NCBI GenBank assembly: GCA_033239525.1
Contig: BSYO01000003.1
Span: 5,016,001 to 5,080,000, forward strand
From: Nepenthes gracilis
Lineage: Eukaryota; Streptophyta; Magnoliopsida; Caryophyllales; Nepenthaceae
Length of the DNA: 64,000 bases
Reading direction: 5' to 3'
The notes under the pieces are model-generated. The model saw only the letters and a list, made by a program, of their open reading frames with translations. It was not told the DNA's origin and ran no database searches. Every line of letters starts with the position of its first letter. Position 1 is the stretch's first letter. The position numbers and the translations under genes are program-made. This document shows positions 47,737-61,166 of the stretch, piece after piece.

Positions 47737-48078
47737 TCATACACGAGTACTTTCCTTACTGTACTTGGTGAACAATAAAATAAGATCAATAGTCAGATAC
47801 CTTACAGCGACATGTAACTCTTTGAATGAAATTGGAACCATGTTAGGCTTTTCAGGGCATTCTCCTTCCCTCTCTCTGTCACCCCCTTCAGCCCCTCCAA
47901 AAAAAAAAAAAAAAATTCTATCTTTGCCAAGAATTGAGACTTCTAAAATGTAAGTTATATTTACCATTTTTCTTCAGGAATTTCTTTTGATACTGTTAGG
48001 CATAAATCATCAAGGCTGTATTAGTTTGGTGGTGATTCGATGACCCGTCGTTGTTTTTTTTTTTTTTCCTGTTAACAG

Positions 48079-50543
48079 GTTTTGAGAATCTCCGTCAGCT
48101 GTGACATGCTGCAGGTCCTTGGTTGTTGTTTGTGATAACAATTGTATACTTCAAATTGGCATGGCAGCTGAATCATCCAAATGTGGTGAAGCTGAAGCTG
48201 TGGATGTTGCTAAATTAATTGAAGGGTCACTTTATCAAGGCATTATGAATTCAGGAGCACGTAAGCTAACTTCACTAAACTGACTGATGTTCTGGTGTAG
48301 GAAATAACAAATAGACATGTTATTGAACAATTGATACCGAAACAATTGTCTATTCTGACTTGTGTCAGAGAGCTACTTGGCCAATCATTTGCTCTACCCT
48401 GGCAAGTCTGAATTTTTTGCCTGCAAATACACAGGTACAGTTTCTATTCTCTCTTAAGTACATAAAAGATCCCTTGATCCCGTATTTTACGTAGTGCAGT
48501 TCTTTAAAGTCTGTACATCCTATGTATAACTACTGGGGTTTGCATCTATCTGCGGTTCATGTGGCAGAATTTTTTGGAACTTTATGTGAAGGACGTGGAT
48601 CTCACGTTTCTTGTATTTACTAGGAAGGGATTTTGTTACATGAGACCTATATGATATTTGTTAAGCTGCAGCATCCTCTTTTATGAAGAAAAAGACTACT
48701 CTTACTACAAGTTTACTATAATTTTTTAAAAACATGATGTGGTACTTGTTGAGTGGTTTCCTTTATGTGTGTGTGTGTGTGTGTGTGTGCTGGGCCTACG
48801 CGATAGGCATCTCAATGTCCTTTTCAGCATATTTGGCAGTGGGGACTGATTGCTCGCATGAAATGGTTAATAGGGCTTCAGCTCCATTGCCGGTTGGATG
48901 CAAGAGGAGGGTAAACCATAGAAAAATGAAGAGTCAAAATGCATGCCAACTATATCTGGATCACTGTACCTAACAAAGTGGCTGTGCTACTCTGGCTTGG
49001 GCAAGAGTGCTCAATACCAGGATGATTTTGGGGATTGGACCTGACCAATCTTAATTGATTTTGATGGATTTTTCATTAGTGAACATTCTGGATGCTGTAC
49101 GCATCCAAGCACCACTATTTCTTGTCGGTGATTTAAGCTGGAGAGTTTAAGTAATTATATTTTGATACTCATTTCCTGGATGACCTAGCAATCATTGTAT
49201 CACAGCTATGCTTTGTGTTGTTTTCTGAAAGGAGGCTAAGGAGTTATGTCAGTTTTCTATTACTCTTTGAAGTTTACACTGATTTCAAAGCATGGGAAAT
49301 TTGGTCTTGCTTGGATTTCATACTGAAATCTTTGTTCTAATAGTCAGAGTTAGGGGAGTAGAAAGAGAAATGAAAAAGGTGATATTGCCAACCTCTATCT
49401 AAATCCCTGGCTGAGAAATGGAAATGGCTTTGGAACAGCACAATTCAAACTTTTCCCATCCTAATGAAGTAATAGTAGTGTAGAGAGAGAGAGAGAGCAC
49501 ACATCTTTATTGAAATAAGTGTCTATGTAACCTAAAAATACTCCTTGATTTTGATTATATTTTTAGAAAAGGAATTGGTGCCTAAAAGCACTTTGATTAT
49601 TTCATCATAAAGTACCAATTTGGTATTAACCGGCTGAGTTGCAGTTAGGTTTTGAACTTGGAAATGGTGCTTTCATCCATTCAAAATATTGTTAGTAAGT
49701 ATTCATGGTTTCGCCAATAGGTGTATTGTATAGAGGATACTTTAGTATAAAATCGAAATTTAGCATGGATTTGTCCAAGTTTTTTTTGTATATGTCAGTG
49801 CCATGAGAAACAGATTGCTCTGCTTTGTTTGAACTCCGAGATCACTAATGTGCCTCTATTGCCCATCCTTTTAGTATCACCTTCACTACCTTCTGTCTGT
49901 TCCTACGTCTTCTTTTCACATGGAACAACTTGTCTGCTTTGTCCAATAGCTCGTCTCTTTGTCCTTTTTGTGGAAAGTTTTCCTCTTCAGGTTATATATA
50001 GGACTGCCCATATCCTCTAATTTACCGAAATCTTGATGAACTGTGGATTCAACAGACAGTCATCTTGCAGCCGCTAGGAGGCAAAGGAATTTTGATCATA
50101 GGTGGTGACACAGTAAGGAGCTTCACTACTACAGACCAGGTATTCTTTCATGGTCTTCAGACTCACTGCTCCATGAAAATGATTCAGCAATTGGCATCGA
50201 TGAGTTAGACTTTTACTTTCGGCTTTACATTCAAGTCACTGGTAAATGCAGAAAAAACCATACAGATTGGTTGGAAAAAAAGAAAGTGAACAAAGATATC
50301 CATCTGCACTTCATCATAAAAAAAAAAAAAAAAAACCCTGTTCTCGGGCCCATGTTCTTCTGTGCTTGAACCTTTTTTTCGTGATCATAAGATTGGCTTC
50401 ATATCATCAACTTCCTGCTACTTAATTTTGCTAAAGAATTGTAGGCATGGATATCATTAAGAGGAGACAAGTTGGATGCTACTCTGTCAAAGTTGGAGGC
50501 AGAAGAGGGCAGAGATAAGAGGTTTAAACTTGAAAGTCCATGA
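48079..50543 (+). pseudogene. CCB4 copy, 5'-truncated (exons 5-8 only)
   Basis: Exon equivalents are 48079-48260, 48369-48434, 50056-50139 and 50445-50543. Exons 1-4 are absent because the duplication starts in intron 4. Exon 5 has TGA where copy 1 has TGG (second Trp of WFW). Exon 6 lacks five bases (CTGCC), which shifts the frame. Exon 7 is intact at 84 nt and encodes TVILQPLGGKGILIIGGDT. Exon 8 ends in the same SP-stop. It cannot make CCB4. Confidence 0.9.
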
Positions 50544-50953
50544 AGCTCTGCCGTCTGCTTACTGTATGTCTACGCTGTCTCCATTGAAGAAGGTTGCTTA
50601 TTCTCGTTTCTTCACGTAACATGCAATGTGATCCCTTTTTATATAATGCCTCTCAAACTTATAATTTTGTTATTTTTAATCTTTTGTTTAAACATGAATT
50701 CTTTTTTGTGGAAAAAAATTAACTAATTTTTTTAAAAAATCCACAGTAATTTGTAGATTTTCTAATAAATATTTAAAATATATTGTAGAAATTTTATTTA
50801 ATGAATTTGTAGAAAATTATATATATATATTTTCTAAATAAATCTCAAAACTTGAGCTTACAATCTTAATTAAAATAATCTAAAGTTTGAATTATGTTGG
50901 ATTAAATGCGTGAGGTTTAAAACTAACCGATGTCCACCCCTCTTATTCTATAG

Positions 50954-52935
50954 TGTGAGGCCCCGGGTCTCGAATTATTGACATTGAGGAGGTAATTAAG
51001 TGTTTATATCAAATTAGGCTTAATGTATATGTGGGAAAATAGGTTCCGGGAGCAAATTGGGGAATCGATGATGTGCCTGCCGGGCGCTCGAGCGCCGGCA
51101 GGCAAGTGCCAAAACCAGTAGTGCCGTGCTAGAGTGCGCTTGAGCGTAGGGGTGGTTGAGCGTGCGCGCCCATTGCTTGCCTGACTATCATTTGAGTGCC
51201 AGTCTGATGTAAAATCATGTGCCGGTTTTCTTTCTACCATTTTTGCCCGACTTTTTGAGATAGAGAAAGAGAAACCAAAGGAGAAAGAGAGAGAGGGAAG
51301 GTTTCGAGGCTCCCGAGTCTGTTTCCGCCAAAAAACTAGTTAGGAATGTGATAGATCGGGTCGAAATAAATATCCTCTCACTTTTTTCTCTCATTTTTAT
51401 GCATGTTTGTTTCATTTTTTTGGGTATCCTCGTTTTCGATATTTGAATAGGTTTGTATTTTATTTTACCCTTGACCTTAGCATGCAAATATTTTAATTTC
51501 ATGTCCGATTTGTAAGATTTGTGCGGTTTTTTGCACTCTGGGACCCCTAACTGCGGCCCTCTTTGAAATGACCCGATATCTTGTAACTTTTGCATGATTT
51601 AGCTTTAATTATGAGTTACCGATGTCTTGAAAGTGAAGTATTGTCAATATTGGCATCCGATTTAACGATTTTGGGCGTTAATTGTTCTAACGAAACCCTA
51701 ACCCTACGCCGCGAAGTTTTATCCCTCTAAATTGAGGTTTTTGCTTAATTTGGCTTAAAGTAATTAAGATTCTAAGTGTTGAACGTGATGGTTTTGCAAT
51801 TTGTTTGCATGAATTATAAAAATGCTAATTTTATGTGTTCGGAAATTATGATTGAATTGTTTATGAAAGAATTCGTGATTGGAAGCTTTAATTTTGAGCT
51901 TGGCTTAAATTGGTAAGAATTTTTAAGCTTCAAGTTATGTTATTCATGAGATGAAAATATATGATTCATGAACAAAGATAAGAAGGGGGGATATTCTACA
52001 ATTAAGCTATGGGTTTCGGCTATGGGCTACGGCTATGAACCGTTCTCCTAGAGTGAACTATGAAATTTTGTTTTTAATAGTAGAATTTTCAAAGAAAATA
52101 AGAAGTTAAAAATTTTGATATAGGATGTTCATCAGATAGTATATTTCGGCATGTCTTAATATATTATAGTGGAAGAGCGTTGTTTATTTTGTGCTGCTTG
52201 CGGCTATGGTCCCGTCTATTAGAATTGTATGTAGATGGCCCGCCTCTCGATCATGAATAAGAGGAGATGGATTTTGATTGTCTAGAAGTAAATATAATCC
52301 AGGTTACGATCGACTACTTCTTAGTTAGTAAGGCCTACTGGCCCAGGTCTCCAACTAAGAATAAGTTATCAATATAATTTGATCAGATAAGAAATTAGGG
52401 ATGAAATAAAGGAATTAAATGGCTTTATGAAAGTTTAACCTTTCTTGCATGTTTTGGAAATTAGTCATTGTCATTTTTTTCTGCACATATTCATATGTGT
52501 GTATCATTATATTTTGAATATGAATTGCACGTTCTTAATTGTTTTTGTGCCTTACTAAGTTTTAGCTCAACCTTTTCCGTTTTTATAAACCCCTAGATGG
52601 ACAGCTTGAGTTCTTGCCCGACGAGCAAGATTAAAGGATTAATATTAGTTTGAGGGCTGGAAGTGTTATATGATGGATGTTTCTTTTGTTATTTTGGTAA
52701 AGTTATTATCCTTTTGGGGCAGAAATGATGTATATGTATAATGTTTTTGTTTTGTAAGTTAGTAGGCCAATGTTTAGATGAATAGAGTATTCCTTTGGAT
52801 TTTTGGTATACTTTGCAGGTCTTGTAATGAGATTATAGGACATTAGCGGCATTTCTCTGTTTTGACAAGATATCTAGAGACCTAATGTTGGAGTCATGAA
52901 ATATTGTGGTGATTTTGGATCCTGTGTGATGATTG
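50954..52935. mobile_element. Truncated copy of the 7341-9173 solo LTR
   Basis: It starts TGTGAGGCCC after the same flank (CTATAG) as copy 1, but stops near 52935 in the equivalent of 9030. Beyond it lies LINE sequence equivalent to 12170. It holds a ~370-bp internal piece (51.87-52.24 kb) lost from copy 1. Confidence 0.8.
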
Positions 52936-55900
52936 TATGTTGTTGAATTCATGAAATAGCATCTATATTGAGATCCTATTAATGTTTAAAAAATGGACAC
53001 TATCCATTGGTGGAAAACTTCATTTTTGTTTGGTTGTTTTCCGATGTCTTTTAATTTTTACTAGTATGTCAATTACTTGATTGTTTTTTTTTTTTTTTTG
53101 GATATATGTTATGTTATATTCCTAGTTTTTCCTAAGATAGTTTTACAATTTGTAATTAGGCCTTTATTTAGGTTCTTCTTCTTAGCATAGTTGTTTAGCT
53201 TTTAAACTACCGTATTTGAGTTAGTTTTGATAATTACTTTGTATAATCCTTAACTCCACATATTTATGAGAGCGTGTCATATTGTCAATATTTCTGTCTT
53301 GAGAATATCTATTCTTCTCAACCAACTAGAATGCTTAAACACCCATTAAGTATTGTCATTTCTACCTATTCCTCCAAAGCCTACTCTTCAATCTATATTA
53401 ATGCTAACATTTGCATTTATCTTGATTCATCCAACTCTTGAAAAATTTATTTATTAATCTTGTTTATAGGGTTCTAGTATAGTTATAAGAGGAGGTGAGT
53501 ACTTTAAAGACTAGAAGTCAATAAGCGGATTAATTTCTTAAACTTGGGTGATAAATTCTAATCTTTCCCAAAAATAGATTCACTATGCCAAACTCATAAA
53601 AGCTAAATTATTACAAGGAAAAGATACTTGGGTGAGGGTTTTAGAGTATATACTTGGGTCACATTCGACTTACAGTATGGCCCGCTAAATCTCCTTGATT
53701 CTTTGATAGTCTCTGATGATGGGCTTGGAAGTTTTTGAAAGTTCATATAAGTTGCAAACAAGTGATGAAGTATTTGTAAGTAATTTATCCCTTAATATAA
53801 GCCAAATGAAGGTTTTAAATTTTGGTGGGGCTTTAATTTTTCAGATATTAGTTGACATTGCATCTGTGATAATTGATTGATCTTGAAGCAGATTATAAGT
53901 TTGTTTAGTCTCGTATTTTTGGATGTTATATCCCAAATTTATTTATCTTCATTACCTGAATGTTTTAGGATATGAGTTCCTCGAAACCAGTTGAGGCATT
54001 TCTCATTGAGTTTGCCTTTTAATATATTCCATTTTTGTTCCACACCCGACCGCTAGTAATTTGCCACTCTGCATTTCAGTGTTGTAGTTGGTATTGACTT
54101 GTGTATGAAGTTCAGTAAAGGGCCAACGCTGAGTCATTTGCCTGTCCAAAATCTAATCTTCTGTTCATGTTCAATAATCCATATGGTTCCTTTGCAGATT
54201 AAATCTATTGTCATGAAAATGGTGTCAAGTGGAGGAAGCATTTTTATTTTTTTTTTTCAAAAAGTTAAAATTTTTAGATGTTTGGCCATAAATATCTGAG
54301 CTCATAATTTGTTGGAGCCACAACACAACTCCCACCACACATTTTCTATAATGGCTAAGTTGTTATTATATGTCTTCCTAAGACTTCCATCTACTTTCTA
54401 GGCACATACCTCTTCCCAATTAACCTAGTAAACTTTATGATTTTTTAAAAGAAAATTTCTATTAATTTGATCAAATTTCTTATAGTTCTATTGGGTAGGA
54501 TGTGCACTTGCATCATAAAATAGGGATTGCCTAAGTCATAGTTTGAATGAGAGTTGTTCTTCCTGTAATATATATATGTCTCGTTGTCCAATTGAGTAGG
54601 CATTTTGGGAAAACTTCAATGATTGTTTGGTTGTTTTCCAACCTCTTTTAATTTTTAATGAACCAAATATGTTTCATGGTTTCGAACCAGTAGGAATCGA
54701 CATAAAGCTTGAAGCTCAAAGGCAACGCTTTTTCACATAAGGATAGTTTTGGGATTTGTTCATTCTTTGGTTTGTCCCTTGGTAAATATTAAGTTTCATA
54801 TTGGTTTGATTTTTAATAACTTTAGTAAATAAAATGAAGTCATCCGTGAAAATAAGGTAAAAGATGGCTGGTCCAAATTTGCAAGCTTTAATCGATTTTC
54901 ACTTTTTTTGACTTGAAGCTCAAAACTGAGAGGCACTTTCAATACACATAAAGATAGGGAGGATTTGGGATTTGTCTCGTCATTCTAGTTTTTGTTAGTA
55001 ATGACTTGGTTTCAAAGCATTGTAAATGCGGGCATGATGATATACATTGGTGAGCTGATTTTTGATTAAGAAAGTTAATTGTGAAATAAAATGAAGTCAT
55101 CCGTGAAAATAAGGTAAAAGATGGCTGGTCGATTTTAGAAGCTTTACATACACTTCTCCTTTTGGCTTTTTTTTTTAAAAATATTTTTATTTCTTGACTG
55201 AGGTCATAACCCTTTCTTGATTATTTTGTAAATCATGTTATATAATGCAATAGGTAGGGGTGAAAGGGGGTCCCCTTGTCTAATGTCGTAGGATCTTTAG
55301 TTTCTCGAAATTTTAGTTATTTTGTAAAACATTAATTCTCATTTTTGGAAGCATTGTAAATTGAGAAGTTTCATTGAGCATGATGATATACACCACGTTA
55401 AGTCTCACAAGATGATTAAGAAAGTTAATTGTGAAGAACGTGTCACGGATAAACTTCCATCTAATTTTGTTAGAAGCCGTAGTAAGGTCGATTTTTAGAG
55501 CCATTACAACATTTCTTCTTTTGGCTTTTCCCATAGTATGTAGTATTTCTTGTACTATCAGAATGTTATCATAACCCTTTCTTGATTATTTTGTAAATCA
55601 TGTTATATAATGCAATAGGCCTAAATTGGTAGAAGTTTTCAGGTCCCTCGACCTTGGGTATGGAACCAGCATGGTCTGATTTCCATCTTTAGGGACTATC
55701 TCAGAAAAATTTAGTTGCGATTTTGTAAAGGTCCTCCTTCATTAATTCTCATGCATTTTGGAAGAACAGGCATGGAATTCGTCGGGTCTAGGAGCCTTGA
55801 GAAGTTTCATTGAGTACAAAGATTACTTAATATCCTCCAAACTTGGGGTCCCTTTAAGATGCTTGTCAAGAGTTATATTCCTGGGCCAAAGGTGGGGGAG

Positions 55901-57468
55901 GCTTTCGTTGAGAGTGGGATTCGGGTTTGAGATGATATTTTTAAAATAGTTCATTACCTCTTTCTTGATCATATCCTTGTCGTAAGTCCAATCTCCACTG
56001 TTGATATTAAGAGCAGTAATTCTATTATGATGCCTCTTGTTTATAATAGTTTAAAGAAGCGTTTTGTAATTCTCTCTCCCATGGCGAACCAATTGAGTCC
56101 CGATTTCTAGAACTAGTAAACCTTCTCACAATCAAGGATCACCCGATAGTGTTAGATGAGTTTTTCTTAAAGCTCTTTTAATTAGACTAAATCAACCCAA
56201 GACTTGCCATCCTAAACTCCCCCAAAGCGATTGGCCAAATTTTTTTTTCCTTAAAGATATTATCAAATTTTTTTCTATTTCAAATTTTTTTCTTAAAGAT
56301 TGTTTATTTTCTATAGTTTCAAGTGCGCCTTTCCAAATCTTCTCGATGAGCTCATTATAGTTGGGATGGCTAAACTAGATAGCCTCAAATCTAAAAGTCT
56401 TTGTGTGCCTAGAAGGTAGGGCAGGCCATTTGTGTAGAGGCAAATGAGATAATGGTTAGATGAGATTCTATTATGGTTAGTGATTATGATCGTTTGAAAT
56501 TTAGCTTTTCAATAGTAATTGGTGATGGCTCTGTCAAGTCCTATTTTTTTTTATTGAGATAAGATACCGCCCCATGTTCCACCTTGTATATTATGGTTTT
56601 CTATAGCCAATATCTTTCAGGTTATAGTCCTTGAGCTAATTCTGAAATTGAAAACATTTATTAAGATTGATTGCTTTTCTACTTTTCTTTTATTCAATGG
56701 TAAGGATGTCACTGAAATTCTAATCATACACCAAGGACGTCAAAGGGTGGATGCTAGATTTGAAAGTTTCACCCACATAACTTTCCTATTGCTCTATAGG
56801 GGGCTAGCGTAGATGACAGTGAGTAGCCGTCCTGTGTCCCCGTTATCCTGTTTGATAAAAGTGTAAATCAAATATTTGTGATTCTCAAGAATCTTAATCT
56901 TTATTAAGTCTTTGATCTATAGGAGCCACTTGCCTCTTAAGAAGTCTTGGGCTTCACTAATAGCAAATCCATTCATGCCTGTTTTCCTAATTGCTTTTGC
57001 CGCCATTTTACCATTGATACGTGGTTCTAAAATTATAATAACTTTATATTTTTTTGCTAATTCTGATGTCTTCAAACTCATTGTGAAATTTCTTTTTAGC
57101 CGCCCCATTGAAATTCTACGCAATGATTTGCATTAATATGTTGTGTTTCCTAAAAGTGTATCCGTTCCTATATTCTTATCGTGCTAGTATCTTAAATCAT
57201 TTTATTTTTAGCTAGTATGTGGCATAGCTTAGGGGGTGACTCAAATGCTACTCTAGATTTCTTAGGATTGTGATTTGAAAGCAAGTGAAGGAAGGGTAAG
57301 GGTTAAAGACTTCAGTCTGAGGCTAAGCCTGCTTAGTGATAGGTTTTAAGGTGTCCGTGGGTGGGTTAGGTTTGGTTATAGCAAGGTGTTGGTTGGGATA
57401 GTGGCCTGATTTTTCCTAGCTTCAATTTGGGGTGGTTTTTTTTGGTGTTGAATATGTCATGGAGAGCT

Positions 57469-60400
57469 TGTAATACTCTAAATTTTTGTTCAAATTAATT
57501 TAATATTAATTATAATTTTAGGTAAATTAGGCATGATAAAATTAATTAAATATTAAAAAATTTGGGGAGGATATTTGGATCAGTTGGGTTGGCACCCGGG
57601 GTGCGCCCGTGTTGTCGTCCAAATATTAATTCTGATTTTGGAATAAAAGAAAATTAAAATGGAATATATATAATAATAATATTATTATTATTATTATTAA
57701 AAAAGAAAAAAAAATGCAGATAAGGATGAAGGGGATCGGGGAGAGAGGGAGAAAGAGGAGAGAGAGAGGGTTAGGGTTTTGGGTGGTGGAGGAGAAAGAA
57801 GAGAGGGTGAAGAGGGAGGAAGGCGACCGTTCGACAACAACCAACGACGACGATGAGCAGCAAGGGTGACATTGTGCCGGTGGTTGCCGAAGGCTGGAAA
57901 GTTTGTCCAATGGCGGTGATTCCTGAAGAGAGGTCGAGAAGGCTAGTGGTGGTTGTCGGCGGTGGCGGCGTGCAGTGGTGCAACGGTAGTCGGCGACGGC
58001 CAATGGTGAATCGCCTGTGACCGGCGACGACCGTGGTCGAGCAGCAGAGTGGCAGAAGCTGCGAGAGAGAGAGGACGACGGCCCTGAGAGAGAGTCACGG
58101 CGGCGGCGTAAGCGCCCGGTGCAGCGAGTGACGCCGAGGAGGGTCAACGACGGCAGTGGCAACACGACAGTGACCGATGACAGCCGTGGTGATAGCGGCT
58201 TATGGCAGAAGCCGCGCAGAGAGGAGAGAATACGACTGAGGTGCGGGCAGCGCGCACGGAGGAGAGAGAAAGGGTGCCATTTGGGCATTTCGGGACATTC
58301 TTTTTTCAGATTGCAAAGTATGGAGTTCAGACAAATATCTGTAAACCCCCTCTTTGGTCTAATTTAATATCTGAATTATTTTATATACTATTTAAAATTT
58401 TTATTAAAATACATGTAATTTTATCTGTCCGATTTATTTAATTTGGACATTCATGCATAATTTATTGGCTAATTTGGATGTCTTTGAATATGGGTTTCAT
58501 GATTTTAGAAATTTATTATTTTTCTGAAAGCCCAAAAAATTTATTAGACTCGATGTATATGTGTAACAAAAAAAATACATGAAATTTACATTGGTCGTGC
58601 ATTTTCACATGCACGTGCCGGGTTGTGGTCACTATATTTGAATTTAAATTATTGGATTCTGGCCAACTTCCGACGGGGAGATTATTTTGTTATTTATAAA
58701 TTTCTTTCCGTCGGCAGGAAAGGTTTGGAGTAGTGACCCTTCCCATTTGGATAATTTGACTTGACCTTAGAATATATTCGGACATCCTAATATATCTGAC
58801 AAACTTGAGGAATGCACCCAAAGTTGCAGGTGGCAAAACATAGTGAGTAACCTTATCTATGGGTATACAGTACATGGATTTTGGTCTAAGGTTACCGGAA
58901 TTATGTGTAACCATTTCTCAAGCTAGTCTTTAAATAATTAGAATATATATTTAGTGCATAATTTATATTTTTGTATTAATTGGTATTTAACTTTGATTTG
59001 GATATGGATTTTTGGACTTGGGCTTGAGATTCACCGATTTTTGCCTAAAATTGGGCTTGGTATGTCTCGTACAAATAATTTTGATTATATATTTTGATCC
59101 GGACCTTTGTAATATCTGTCGCGATACTATTTTGGTTTTTGCGCACGCTATTTGATTATCCGACTATCGAATTCTATCCCAAATCACAAGCTGATCGGGC
59201 CTTGGATTTGGATTTGGACTCAGACTTGGATTCGGACACGGATCGACATCGACTTTGGAATTGGTCCGGATCACCTCTGTTTTGATTATATATATATTTA
59301 TATATATATACGTTCCGACGATGACTATTTTTAAAATTTGGACATTTGTTTGGATTTGAATATTTGTTTTGAGTACGAGACTAACGTTGGATTTTGAAAT
59401 TTAAATTTTGAATTTTGGTTGAATTTGTCTTATCGCAATTTGGATTTATTTCTGAAATTTGATTGGATTTTCATCCATTGACCTTTCATCTGATTTATTA
59501 GACTCTTTTTGACTAAATATGATACTTGTTGGATATTAGATTCATTTTTCTGTTTTGTCCCTTCAAAGTAGAAGGTTCGGATGCATTGCAGGAGTTAGGA
59601 CATGATCTGTCAGCCATTCGTCTGATTCGGTGAGTTTTGATTCTATTATTATTTAATTTGGCAATTGATGCGATTGTATTATGTAATTGGTCAAGTACAG
59701 GGCTATAATTACATTTCAAAAATAATTTCAATATTATACTATGTATGATCATAAAAGTTGGTTTAATTATTACCTCCCTTACGATAATTGTAGAGCATGT
59801 CGTATTTATATTATCCGGATAGTTGTTCGATGAGGTCCTGTGTGGATTTTAGTTTATCGATTTCTGTTTATTTGGATTGTCATATCCGGAGTTTTAGGAC
59901 TTAGAATTAATTGGTTAAATTTCTTTGAAATTGTAGAGTCCCACATTGGATGAAGAGGTGAACGAAGCGTGCCTTATTATAAGGGCGTGGATACCTCTCC
60001 CTTGAAGACGCTTTTTGGGGCGGTGGATTCCGTTTGTCAGGAATAAAACCGTACGGGCTGCGTGATGGCCTGGGATGCCGTGAAGTTCCACCAGCCCAAA
60101 GCGGACAATATCGTCATGTGGATGGGCCGAGGACGTTACAAATAGTATCAGAGCCAGGATCCGATCCGGTGTGCCAGCGTGGACGCTGGATCCCCAAGGG
60201 AGATGGACTGTAGAGTCCCACATCGGATGGGGAGGTGAATGAAGCGTGCCTTATTATAAGGGCGTAGATACCTCTCCCTTAAGACGCGTTTTGGGGGCGG
60301 TGGATTCCGTCTTCCAGGAACAAAACCGTGCGGGCTGCGTGATGGCCTGGGACGCCGTGAAGTTCCCAAGCCCAAAGTAGATAATATCGTCATGCGGATG

Positions 60401-60482
60401 CACCGGAAACGTTACAAAAATTTTAAATCGTAGAAATTATAATTGATTATTTAATCAACCTGCTTGGTCCGGATTCATGACC
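57469..60482. mobile_element. Large solo LTR (about 3.0 kb) with TSD GAGCT and nested TRIM
   Basis: It starts TGTAATACTC and ends ATGACC. GAGCT lies on both sides (57464-57468, 60483-60487), and copy 1 has a single GAGCT at the empty site (about 16400). Size and start resemble Tekay/Del-type chromovirus LTRs (inference). An internal GC-rich, GA-rich zone at 57.7-58.3 kb gives long open frames on both strands that I regard as non-coding. Without the TRIM it is about 2.5 kb, like the relative at 61167-63731. Confidence 0.72.
59932..60416 (+). mobile_element. Complete TRIM retrotransposon
   Basis: This is a terminal-repeat retrotransposon in miniature. The 5' LTR is 59932-60140 and the 3' LTR 60209-60416; both run TGTAGAGTCCCACAT to ACGTTACA. 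The primer-binding site at 60143-60154 reads TAGTATCAGAGC, one base off the initiator-Met complement TGGTATCAGAGC. The internal part is 68 bp and ends in the purine-rich CAAGGGAGATGGAC. Flanks GAAAT and AAAAT give a near-perfect TSD. The TCCCACATCGG motif is common in plant TRIMs. It encodes nothing and is nested in the large LTR. Confidence 0.9.
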
Positions 60483-61166
60483 GAGCTAATATTTTCGAGC
60501 TGTTGTTCCTAGTATTGACTCTGGTTGAGAATCCTTCCTTAGGCTTCTTTTCTCATTTAAATTTTATTATCATATCTATTTCAATTGGTTTGACCTTAAA
60601 TATAAGGTTTATTTGTGTATTGGCTGATTGCGTTTTGTGTGTGACCGTGCTAATGTTGCTCTTTACTTTTTCTACCTGGTAGACTTATTTTTTATATTTA
60701 TTTCGTAATTTGTTTTCATATCATATGATTGCCTTTTGTCTAGCATTAAGAATTTTGAGCTGATGTTCCAACTTTCTTCTCCGATATTGTGATATAAATT
60801 ATTCGGCTTCCTAATTGTTCTTCTAGCACTCGTGGGGGCATGAAGGAAAGGGCCAAATATCTATTCTTCAAGTGGCCTCATAATAGATTCATTGGAACAA
60901 TCCTGCACCTTCTTTTTCATGACTTCCTCATTCTTTAGATATTAAATTGACAATTGTTGGAATCATGCCCCACCTACCATAGCTAAAACAAATATGGGGG
61001 AGACCCTTATATTCAATATTCAACACCACTACTTCCTACTCATATAGCGGTAGAAGAGATTTGTTGAGATTAATATTTACAATTATCATAGAAAATCTTC
61101 CATTATCAGCCAAATATTTATTTATATCAACCATGATTGGTTGCCCAATCAGTTTGCCTATAACCC

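Noticed and set aside
57626..58288. 220-codon open frame on the minus strand, Ser/Pro/Arg-rich
   Set aside because: It lies in the GC/GA-rich zone of a solo LTR. Opposite-strand frames are also open, and the relative at 61.3-62 kb does not keep the frame.
59932..60416. Cassandra-type TRIM with 5S promoter
   Set aside because: I do not see the 5S internal promoter boxes in the LTR, so I keep the plain TRIM call.
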